A stretch of DNA of 7,172 nucleotides from positions 1-7,172 of the forward strand of contig CALBPV010000126.1 in the NCBI GenBank assembly GCA_937899265.1, in the 5' to 3' direction. Each line of letters starts with the position of its first letter. Within the stretch, counting starts at the first letter, position 1. The position numbers and the translations under genes are program-made. Below the pieces are notes generated by a model. It had not been told where the DNA came from. It worked only from the letters and a program-made list of their open reading frames with translations, and ran no database searches. Shown piece by piece: positions 1 through 6,087 of this stretch. This DNA is from an uncultured Bacteroidales bacterium (GTDB lineage: Bacteria; Bacteroidota; Bacteroidia; Bacteroidales; UBA3663).

Positions 1-108
1 AACGGGGAATACGAGGAAAAGAAGAGAGTTTTTTCATTTAATAACGGGGAATACGAGGAAAAGAAGAGAGTTTTTTCATTTAATAACGGGGAATACGGGG
101 AAAAGAAG
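1..108. repeat. 42-bp tandem repeat, 2 full copies plus a diverged partial copy
   Basis: Copies lie at 1-42 and 43-84 and are identical. A third, partial copy at 85-108 has one mismatch (position 98, A to G). After a 3-nt insertion (109-111) it stays similar for 7 more bases (agagttt, 112-118), and these lie inside the last codons of leuC. The unit is purine-rich on the plus strand. Its length is 14 codons, so any frame that is open in one copy stays open in the next. On the minus strand each unit spells ATG, 12 further codons and TAA, with the TAA abutting the ATG of the next unit. The window begins inside the array, so the full copy number is unknown. Confidence 0.95.
38..79 (-). other. Possible 13-codon micro-ORF MKKLSSFPRIPRY formed by the repeat unit
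   Basis: Read on the minus strand from 79 to 38, the repeat gives ATG, twelve more codons and TAA, encoding MKKLSSFPRIPRY. The next unit starts its own ATG at 37, directly after that stop, and repeats the same peptide up to the window edge (12 codons visible). The first ATG lies 30 nt past the leuC stop, so ribosomes finishing leuC could in principle reinitiate. There is no recognisable ribosome binding site and no known family. The ORFs may simply follow from the 42-nt (multiple of three) unit. I list this as a visible reading frame, not as an established gene. Confidence 0.15.
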
Positions 109-109
109 G

Positions 110-1498
110 TCAGAGTTTGCGCGGGTCGGTGATTTTGCCCGTAACGGCGCTGGCGGCCACGGTGAGGGGCGAGGCGAGTACGGTGCGCGCTCCGGGTCCC
201 TGACGGCCCACGAAGTTGCGGTTGGATGTCGAAATGCAGAGTTTGCCTGCGGGCACCTTGTCGGGATTCATGGCCAGACAGGACGAGCAGGAGGGCAGAC
301 GCAGTTCGAAGCCTGCCTCGGCAAGCACCCGGTCGATGCCCTCGTCGATGATTTGCTGACGCACGAGCCACGAGCCGGGGACGAGCCAGGCCACGACATT
401 TTCGGCCTTCTTGCGCCCCTTCACGACGCTGGCAAAAGCACGGAAGTCCTCAATGCGACCGTTGGTGCAGGCTCCGAGGAAGACATAATCGACGGGATGA
501 CCTTCGAGACGTTCTCCGGGCTGGAACTGCATATAGTTGAGCATGGAGAGGAACTGGTCGCGCTCGGCCTCGGGGATGTCGTTGAGCTGGGGTATGTTGC
601 CGTCCACGGCAATGCCTGCACCCGGGTTGGTGCCGTAGGTGATGCGGGGCGTGATGTCCTCGGCGCGGTAGGTAACCTCCTTGTCAAAGACGGCATCGTC
701 GTCGGAACGGAGTTTCTTCCACTCCTCGACGGCTTTGTCCCAGTCGGCACCTTTGGGTGCATATTCGCGTCCCTTGAGGTAGGCAAATGTAATCTCGTCG
801 GGGGCGATGATACCGGCACGAGAACCCATCTCGATGGAAAGGTTGGAGAGCGTCAGACGACCCTCCATCGACATGGAGCGGATGGCGCTGCCTGCATATT
901 CGACGGCATAGCCGGTGGCACCCGAGGTCGTCATGCGGGCCATGATATAGAGAGCGACATCTTTGGCTGTCGTGCCGGCGGGAAGGGTTCCTTCGATGTT
1001 GATACGCATGGTTTTGGGTTTCTGCTGCAAGATGCACTGCGAAGCCAATACCTGGGCCACCTCACTCGTACCGATGCCCATGGCAATGGCGCCTACGGCA
1101 CCGTGGGTCGAAGTGTGGGAGTCGCCGCACACAATGGTCATGCCGGGGAGGGAGAGTGCCTTCTCGGGACCTACGACATGGATGATGCCGTTGTCCTTGG
1201 TGCCCATGGCAAAATGTTTGATGCCGAACTCCTCGCAGTTGCGCTTGAGGGTCTCCACCTGTTTGCGGCCAACGGGGTCGTCTATACGTTCCTGCTGGTC
1301 GCTGGGCGTGTTGTGGTCGGGCATGGCCACAATGCGTTCGGGACGGAAGGCTTTGATGCCTTTGTCGCGCAGGGTGTCGAAGGCCTGGGGAGAGGTCACC
1401 TCGTGGGCATAGAGCCTGTCGATGTAGAGCTGTGTGGGTCCGTTCTCAACGTTCTGTACCACGTGGGCGTCCCAGATTTTGTCAAATAACGTATTCAT
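110..1498 (-). CDS. leuC: 3-isopropylmalate dehydratase large subunit (LeuC)
   Basis: This is the aconitase-family large subunit that, with LeuD, isomerises 2-isopropylmalate to 3-isopropylmalate in cytosolic leucine synthesis. The 462-aa length is normal for LeuC. The three cysteines that bind the [4Fe-4S] cluster are visible: C344 in LGACTNGRIED, and C404 and C407 in PSCSSCLAMNPD. Other family motifs are PDHNTPS at residues 60-66 and GDSHTSTHG at 125-133. The C-terminal substrate-binding segment reads STSNRNFVGRQGPGARTV, where most relatives I recall have NRNFEGRQG, and the VPGS segment continues as WLV. The ATG at 1498 lies 9 nt after the leuA stop, which supports translation from the same mRNA. 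The stop (110-112) is followed by a tandem repeat instead of an immediate leuD. Long plus-strand ORFs over this gene are shadows. Confidence 0.97.
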   Translation of the reverse strand: MNTLFDKIWDAHVVQNVENGPTQLYIDRLYAHEVTSPQAFDTLRDKGIKAFRPERIVAMPDHNTPSDQQERIDDPVGRKQVETLKRNCEEFGIKHFAMGTKDNGIIHVVGPEKALSLPGMTIVCGDSHTSTHGAVGAIAMGIGTSEVAQVLASQCILQQKPKTMRINIEGTLPAGTTAKDVALYIMARMTTSGATGYAVEYAGSAIRSMSMEGRLTLSNLSIEMGSRAGIIAPDEITFAYLKGREYAPKGADWDKAVEEWKKLRSDDDAVFDKEVTYRAEDITPRITYGTNPGAGIAVDGNIPQLNDIPEAERDQFLSMLNYMQFQPGERLEGHPVDYVFLGACTNGRIEDFRAFASVVKGRKKAENVVAWLVPGSWLVRQQIIDEGIDRVLAEAGFELRLPSCSSCLAMNPDKVPAGKLCISTSNRNFVGRQGPGARTVLASPLTVAASAVTGKITDPRKL

Positions 1499-1507
1499 AC
1501 CTAAAGT

Positions 1508-3004
1508 TTAATGCTTGAATTTGTTGATACAGTCGATATAAGCCTCGACCGAAGCCGACACGATGTCGGTGTCGGCACCGAAGCCGTAATAGACGTGACC
1601 GTCGTATTCCACCTGCATGTGAACCTTGCCGACATCATCGGAACCCTGGGTGATGGCTTGGATGGTGAACTCTTTGAGGGTCATCTGGCGCTGTACAATT
1701 TTCTTGAGTGCCTTGATGGCGGCATCCACAGGACCGTTGCCCGAGGCGGCGGCTTCGAAGATCTCGCCAGCTATGTTGACTTTGATTGCAGCGATGGGCT
1801 GAATGCCGCGACCGGAAGTGACTTGGAGGGCTTCGAGTTTGATGTGGTGCGTCTCGCTCTGGTTGGCACCGGCCAACATGAGGATATCGTCATCGTTGAG
1901 TTCCTTCTTCTTGTCGGCCAGACGGAGGAATGCCTCGTAAATCTTGTCCAGTTTCTCGCCGTCAATCTCTTGTCCGAGCACGGAGAGACGGTGTTTGAGG
2001 GCGGCACGACCCGAACGGGCGGTGAGCACGATGCTGTTCTCGTCGATGCCCACATCCTTGGGGTTCATGATTTCGTAGGTCTGTACATTCTTGAGCACAC
2101 CGTCCTGGTGGATACCCGAACTGTGGGCAAAAGCATTCTTTCCGACCACGGCCTTGTTGGGCTGGACGGGCATGTTCATGAGCGAAGACACCATGCGCGA
2201 CGTGGGATAAATCTTGGTCGTGTTGATATTGGTGATGACAGGCACGGTCTGGTGGCACTTGATAATCATCGCAATTTCTTCCATTGCGGTGTTGCCTGCA
2301 CGTTCGCCGATGCCGTTGATGGTCACCTCCACCTGACGGGCACCGTTCATCACGCCGCTGATGGTATTGGCCGTGGCCATGCCGAGGTCGTTGTGGCAGT
2401 GGGTCGAGATGATGGCTTTGTCGATGTTGGGGACATTCTCCTTGAGATACTTGATTTTGGCTCCGTATTCCCAGGGCAGACAATAGCCCGTAGTGTCGGG
2501 AATGTTGACTACGGTAGCGCCTGCCGCGATGACGGCTTCAATGACACGGGCAAGATACTCGTTGTCGGTGCGACCGGCATCTTCGGCGTAGAACTCCACG
2601 TCGTCCACGAACTTGCGGGCGTACTTGACGGCAGCCACAGCACGTTCGATGATTTCCTCGCGGTTGCTGTTGAATTTGTATTTGATGTGTGAGTCGGACG
2701 TTCCGATGCCTGTATGGATACGCTTATGCTTGGCATATTTGAGGGCATCTGCGGCCACGTCGATGTCCTTCTGGACAGCGCGGGTGAGGGCACAGATGGT
2801 GGGCCACGTTACGGCCTTGGAAATTTCGACCACGGAATTGAAGTCGCCCGGGCTTGAAATGGGGAAGCCGGCTTCAATCACATCGACACCCAGCTGTTCA
2901 AGCGCTTTGGCTACCTGAATCTTCTCGACCGTGTTGAGCTGGCAACCGGGAACCTGTTCGCCGTCGCGCAGCGTGGTGTCGAAGATATACAAACGATCTG
3001 TCAT
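1508..3004 (-). CDS. leuA: 2-isopropylmalate synthase (LeuA)
   Basis: LeuA condenses 2-ketoisovalerate with acetyl-CoA to give 2-isopropylmalate, the committed step of leucine synthesis. The protein is 498 aa, the usual length for the bacterial short form with a regulatory domain. The HMGL-like TIM barrel begins at once with FDTTLRDGEQVPG (residues 8-20), holding D9 (expected metal ligand), R13 and D14. The metal-binding THCHNDLG is at 201-208 (H202, H204), GIGERAGN at 231-238 and HSSGIHQDG at 294-302. The C-terminal LeuA dimer domain, site of leucine feedback inhibition in the family, covers about 375-498 with SGNGPVDAA near 421-429. The related homocitrate synthase and citramalate synthase are possible paralogues, but immediate linkage to leuC favours LeuA. 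The gene starts 31 nt after the DUF4270 stop and no TAnnTTTG box is seen in that gap, so it is probably cotranscribed. Confidence 0.95.
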   Translation of the reverse strand: MTDRLYIFDTTLRDGEQVPGCQLNTVEKIQVAKALEQLGVDVIEAGFPISSPGDFNSVVEISKAVTWPTICALTRAVQKDIDVAADALKYAKHKRIHTGIGTSDSHIKYKFNSNREEIIERAVAAVKYARKFVDDVEFYAEDAGRTDNEYLARVIEAVIAAGATVVNIPDTTGYCLPWEYGAKIKYLKENVPNIDKAIISTHCHNDLGMATANTISGVMNGARQVEVTINGIGERAGNTAMEEIAMIIKCHQTVPVITNINTTKIYPTSRMVSSLMNMPVQPNKAVVGKNAFAHSSGIHQDGVLKNVQTYEIMNPKDVGIDENSIVLTARSGRAALKHRLSVLGQEIDGEKLDKIYEAFLRLADKKKELNDDDILMLAGANQSETHHIKLEALQVTSGRGIQPIAAIKVNIAGEIFEAAASGNGPVDAAIKALKKIVQRQMTLKEFTIQAITQGSDDVGKVHMQVEYDGHVYYGFGADTDIVSASVEAYIDCINKFKH

Positions 3005-3035
3005 AACCTTGTTGTTTTATATGTTGATGAATGTT

Positions 3036-4676
3036 TTATTCGTTGAGATAACGTCTGCCCTCCAACGTGTAGATGACCTGCATCTGCTGGGCGTTGTCGC
3101 CGCGCTTCAACTTCATGGACGAAGGCAGGATGTAGGTCGATGACGAGAGGATGGTGCCGTAGGTCGAATTGGTGGTCAACTCGACGGGCACGATGGCCAT
3201 CGGTATGGTGTAATCCTCGGGGAGACTTGTATTGTTTTCTTTGACCCACCCGTGTTTCTCAGCCAAACCGAGCACGAGGGAGTTAAGATTGCCGAAATTG
3301 TAATAATATACGTTTTGATTGACGGAATCGGCAACATAAGAGCCTGTGACCGATGTGACATAGTCGGGTGTCTTGCTGTTTTCGAAGAAACTGTTCAGTT
3401 CGCTTTCTTCCACCATCAGAAGGGTCGGCGTGGGCGTCGCGTTCATGAGCACGCCTTTGGGTTTGTAACCCTGGAGGTAGAAGTTGGCGGCATTGAGGAA
3501 GTAGCTCGAGTCGGCCACATCGCGGGAGGGGTCGTTCATCATGGTCGAAATGATTTCGCCCACGGGAAGGTCTATCACCGTGTAGTAGCCCTCGGGAGAG
3601 GTCACATAGCTGGTGTCGGCCTGCGACAGACGAGTATTTTTGTCGGGGTCGTCGAAACTGTAACCGCTCATCTGAATGACATCGGGCGTCACTGCAATGT
3701 ACTTGGTGTGGTTGGTGACATAGGTCGAGTCGGCCGAGTCGTCGTAGTTGCGGAGCAAACTACCGTCCTCGTCATACTTGTGGAAGGACGAATAGAAGAA
3801 ATAGATGGCCGTGTAGTACACCTTGATGAGCGACCCGTCGCCAAAGGTGGGTTTGACGCAGATGCCGGAAAGGAGGTTCTTGCGGAAATCGGACGAACTC
3901 TTGAAGACGTCTTTGAAGTCGCCGTGGTGAGGATTGTCCAAGTCGCGTGCGATTTGGGCTTCGACGGCGGCACGGTAGAATTTGTCCTTGAGGGCATCGT
4001 TCAACTTGATTTCGATGTAGGGCAAGTAGGTTGAGAGCTTACGCACGGAGTCGCTGTTGACGCGGTCGGCACTGGTGTATGCCTTGGAGCCGAGGAAATT
4101 GTCCTCGTCGGTGAACTTCGAGAAGTCGTTGTTGCTGTAGAATTCATTTTCAGGCAACGACTCGAACTCAACGTCGGGATCCAAGCCCCAAACACTCAGC
4201 TTCATCGGCGACAGGGAGTCGCCGTAGTAAGTGCGGTAATAGATGCGGAGCGTCATCGAGTCCAACTGGTTGCCGCAAATGGAGTCCCACGACCGGTAAG
4301 AATAGTCGTCCCACTTGTAACCCAAAGCTGAGGGAGCAGATGTCCGAAGGAGATTGAAGATGCAGGAGTCGGACGAATTGTACCCGTTCAACGTGAATTC
4401 CGTGCTCGAATAGAATTGTGCCAGATAGGAAGCTTCCATCTCGCCGTACTCGGGGTCGGAGATACGTCCCATGAGCGGATAGCCCGTACGCACATAAATG
4501 GAGTCTCGATAGGCAGAACGGCTCGTTACGGGGACCGTCACGGTCTTCATGACTATGCCGTCTGTTTCGGGCAACGTGGAGGCACCCACCCTGTCCATAT
4601 TGTCTTCACATGAGGTGAGTGCTACGAACAGAGCCCCAATCCATAAGCCGAGGCTCTTGCCGAAGATTGTTTTCAT
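3036..4676 (-). CDS. DUF4270 family lipoprotein
   Basis: A 546-aa predicted surface or periplasmic lipoprotein. Residues 1-22 form a signal peptide (K2 and K7, then a hydrophobic run LGLWIGALFVALTS). It ends in the lipobox-like LTSC with C23 as the lipidated residue. The acidic EDNMD directly after it resembles the acidic export tag of Bacteroidota surface lipoproteins. The family signature follows: an N-terminal stretch ending SRSAYRDSIYVRTGYPLMGRI and a conserved SDPEYG (residues 73-78). The protein is rich in Tyr, Ser and Asp and ends in an IYTLEGRRYLNE strand. DUF4270 proteins are Bacteroidota-specific, have no established function, and are often found beside the GT5-like gene, as here (40-nt gap upstream). 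The assignment rests on recalled family features. I cannot assign a ligand or activity. Confidence 0.85.
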   Translation of the reverse strand: MKTIFGKSLGLWIGALFVALTSCEDNMDRVGASTLPETDGIVMKTVTVPVTSRSAYRDSIYVRTGYPLMGRISDPEYGEMEASYLAQFYSSTEFTLNGYNSSDSCIFNLLRTSAPSALGYKWDDYSYRSWDSICGNQLDSMTLRIYYRTYYGDSLSPMKLSVWGLDPDVEFESLPENEFYSNNDFSKFTDEDNFLGSKAYTSADRVNSDSVRKLSTYLPYIEIKLNDALKDKFYRAAVEAQIARDLDNPHHGDFKDVFKSSSDFRKNLLSGICVKPTFGDGSLIKVYYTAIYFFYSSFHKYDEDGSLLRNYDDSADSTYVTNHTKYIAVTPDVIQMSGYSFDDPDKNTRLSQADTSYVTSPEGYYTVIDLPVGEIISTMMNDPSRDVADSSYFLNAANFYLQGYKPKGVLMNATPTPTLLMVEESELNSFFENSKTPDYVTSVTGSYVADSVNQNVYYYNFGNLNSLVLGLAEKHGWVKENNTSLPEDYTIPMAIVPVELTTNSTYGTILSSSTYILPSSMKLKRGDNAQQMQVIYTLEGRRYLNE

Positions 4677-4716
4677 TAAAAAAGGATGTTACCTTGATTT
4701 TATGAGTTTGTTATTA

Positions 4717-5538
4717 TTATGCCTGTGGAGCGAACTGTTCGAAGAACTCGTGATATTTGTCAAGATCGACTTCCGTGTCTTTCGAACAATCCAACACCTT
4801 GAGCCCGTATTTCTCGGCCTGTGCCAGAATGGCCGGGTCGATGCCGGGATCCGTGATGATGAGGCCGTCGGAATATTTGAGTGCCATGCGCGTCACTTCC
4901 GTACAGCTCATCTTCTTGTCGGCCCATTCTTTCAAGTCGCTCTTGGTGATGCCGTCGCGATGGACGAGACGGGTGAAATTGGCTGCAAGGGGCGTTTGGA
5001 ACATATTGTCGTAAGCCGCAAAGACGACTTTGGTCCTCTTGAAGCAGGCATCATCGCTGAAGGCGCGTTTGATGTAAATGGGGGCTACGGCAGCGAACCA
5101 TCCCTGACAATAAACAACATCGGGCGTCCAGCGCAGTTTGCGAATGGTCTCGATGACACCGCGTGCGAAGAAAACCATGCGCTCGCCGTTATCTTCGAAT
5201 TCGTGACCTTCGGCATCGGCGTACTGCGTCTTGCGCGACGTGAAATAATCCTCATTGTCGATGAAGTAAACCTGCATTCTGACAGCTTGTATCGATGCCA
5301 CCTTGATGATGAGGGGGTGGTCGGTATCATCGATGATGAGATTCATGCCCGAGAGCCTGATTACCTCGTGCAGCTGACAGCGACGTTCGCTCACCTTGCC
5401 GAAGCGGGGCATGAAGGAACGTATTTCGTGCCCCCTCTCTTGCATTCCTTGGACCAGGTTGCGGCCGATTTCAGCCATTCTGCCCTCCGGAATATAGGGA
5501 ACTATGTCGGTGTTGATGAAGAGGATTTTGGTGCTCAT
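4717..5538 (-). CDS. GT5 starch/glycogen synthase-like protein, N-terminal domain only
   Basis: The 273-aa product matches the N-terminal Rossmann-like domain (starch synthase catalytic domain) of GlgA-type glycosyltransferases. The opening KILFINTDIVPYIPEGRMAEIGRNLVQGMQERGHEI parallels the GlgA start. EDNGERMVFFARGVIE is at 115-130, PDVVYCQGWFAAVAP at 139-153, and the domain-end strand SDGLIITDPG at 223-232. Full GlgA proteins are about 480 aa; the C-terminal nucleotide-sugar-binding half is absent, and the gene ends cleanly at a TAA, so this is not an obvious truncation. The KTGGL glucan/ADP-glucose motif is replaced by PEGRM (17-21), and the usual HDW is QGW (145-147). It is therefore unlikely to be an ordinary glycogen synthase. 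Such short proteins recur in Bacteroidota beside DUF4270 genes. The first gene of the apparent operon; the ATG at 5538 follows an A/T-rich leader. Confidence 0.85.
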   Translation of the reverse strand: MSTKILFINTDIVPYIPEGRMAEIGRNLVQGMQERGHEIRSFMPRFGKVSERRCQLHEVIRLSGMNLIIDDTDHPLIIKVASIQAVRMQVYFIDNEDYFTSRKTQYADAEGHEFEDNGERMVFFARGVIETIRKLRWTPDVVYCQGWFAAVAPIYIKRAFSDDACFKRTKVVFAAYDNMFQTPLAANFTRLVHRDGITKSDLKEWADKKMSCTEVTRMALKYSDGLIITDPGIDPAILAQAEKYGLKVLDCSKDTEVDLDKYHEFFEQFAPQA

Positions 5539-5620
5539 TGTCTCGTTGTTTTTATTGTTAAGGCCGGAGCCCGTCGCTTGAGTGCAAGCCTCTCTTCAGC
5601 CTCGATTTGCTGCCGAAAAG

Positions 5621-5638
5621 TGCACTTTAAGCAGTGCA
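5621..5638. promoter_or_regulatory. Inverted repeat TGCACT-6-AGTGCA at the predicted operon start
   Basis: TGCACT (5621-5626) and AGTGCA (5633-5638) are perfect reverse complements around a 6-nt centre. The right arm overlaps the end of the -7 box at 5637-5644, and the rest covers the expected transcription start. That position fits an operator or a 5'-end hairpin. A 6-bp inverted repeat can also occur by chance, so the role is uncertain. Confidence 0.3.
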
Positions 5639-5644
5639 AAGATA
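5637..5644 (-). promoter_or_regulatory. Candidate -7 box for the GT5/DUF4270/leuAC operon
   Basis: Read on the minus strand this is TATCTTTG, an exact match to the Bacteroidota -7 consensus TAnnTTTG. It is the only exact minus-strand match I found between 5539 and 6319. No TTTG lies 19-21 nt upstream; the nearest TTTG is 12 nt away, so the -33 element is weak or absent. Transcription would start near 5630, giving a leader of about 90 nt before the ATG at 5538. A 6-bp inverted repeat (5621-5638) overlaps the box edge. Confidence 0.45.
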
Positions 5645-5665
5645 CTAAAAATAATTCAAATATCC

Positions 5666-5694
5666 GCTATATTTGTGTCAAAAAATAGCAAATT
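5666..5694 (+). repeat. A/T-rich promoter-like motif, left copy
   Basis: The motif reads GCTAT, one base, TTTGT, a short spacer containing TCA, then TAGCAAATT. It shares this order and nearly the same spacing with 6088-6118. It contains TATATTTG (5668-5675), a plus-strand match to TAnnTTTG, but no TTTG at the -33 distance. A start from it would be near 5682, about 95 nt before the structured block. GCTA and TAGC at its ends form a short inverted repeat. Confidence 0.4.
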
Positions 5695-5775
5695 CACCTT
5701 AATTTATGTCATTTTAGCACCTCACCACTACAATTTTAGACTTTTTATAACAGATTCAGAAGACTTTTGTCTCAG

Positions 5776-6019
5776 CTCCGGGAGTGTTTTGGGCGCAGTT
5801 CCGGACTGACAAAGAACCCTCTTTTCTGCTCCGCCGTAAATCCCCGTCTCTCGGTTTTCCCGCGACAGCCCGGACCTCCCAGTTGACGCCTTTCCGTCCG
5901 GGTTCCGTCAACGGCAGACTGTCTGCCTCGGACCAGGCGTCAGCGCCCCTGTTTATTTCGCAGTGTTCCTCTTTCGTTCGTCGGAGCCTCTGTCAGGGGC
6001 AAGTCCCAAAATCCCGGAG
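5776..6019. ncRNA. Candidate structured RNA or foldback element in the glnN/leu intergenic region
   Basis: A G/C-rich block between A/T-rich flanks with nested, mutually compatible perfect helices: 5776-5783 with 6012-6019 (8 bp); 5787-5793 with 6005-6011 (7 bp, separated from the first only by a 3-nt bulge); 5806-5811 with 5991-5996 (6 bp); 5828-5833 with 5982-5987 (6 bp); 5884-5891 with 5935-5942 (8 bp); 5896-5900 with 5929-5933 (5 bp); and an apical hairpin 5913-5917 with 5923-5927. Single 6-8 bp matches are expected by chance in 250 nt, but this nesting is not. Strand is unresolved: G-U extension favours minus at 5812/5990 and plus at 5883/5943 and 5798-5801/5997-6000; loops are purine-rich on minus. 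The rod shape recalls 6S RNA, but I do not recognise its sequence. A MITE-like foldback element is the main alternative. Confidence 0.5.
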
Positions 6020-6034
6020 ATTTCCCGGTTGGGA
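6004..6034. other. Local hairpin at the right edge of the structured block
   Basis: TCCCAA (6004-6009) pairs with TTGGGA (6029-6034), and inside it CCGG (6014-6017) pairs with CCGG (6025-6028) over a 7-nt loop, leaving a 4-nt bulge. It competes with the outer helices 6005-6019 of the large structure, so both cannot form together. No T-tract follows on either strand, so it is not an obvious intrinsic terminator. Confidence 0.35.
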
Positions 6035-6087
6035 TAGCCTCCTTCCGCCGGATTTCCTCAAACAATCCTATAAAAACGTTGCTTTTT

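Noticed and set aside
1..108. CRISPR array
   Set aside because: The 42-bp units are directly adjacent and identical throughout, with no unique spacers, so this is a simple tandem repeat.
353..1489. 378-codon plus-strand ORF opposite leuC
   Set aside because: It is the antisense shadow of leuC, rich in Gly/Val/His from complementary codons, with no recognisable domain. leuC has clear cluster cysteines and family motifs.
1511..2692. 393-codon plus-strand ORF opposite leuA
   Set aside because: Antisense shadow produced by codon bias in leuA. Low-complexity Gly/Val/Asp/His composition and no family match.
3252..4034. 260-codon plus-strand ORF opposite the DUF4270 gene
   Set aside because: Antisense shadow. 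The opposite strand has a signal peptide, lipobox and DUF4270 features.
4549..5688. 379-codon plus-strand ORF opposite the GT5-like gene
   Set aside because: Antisense shadow that runs past the gene into the A/T-rich leader. No domain seen.
5776..6019. RNase P RNA or tmRNA as the identity of the structured block
   Set aside because: I looked for the conserved RNase P GAGGAAAGTCC and ACAGAA motifs and for a tmRNA tag-peptide frame and tRNA-like ends on both strands, and did not find them.
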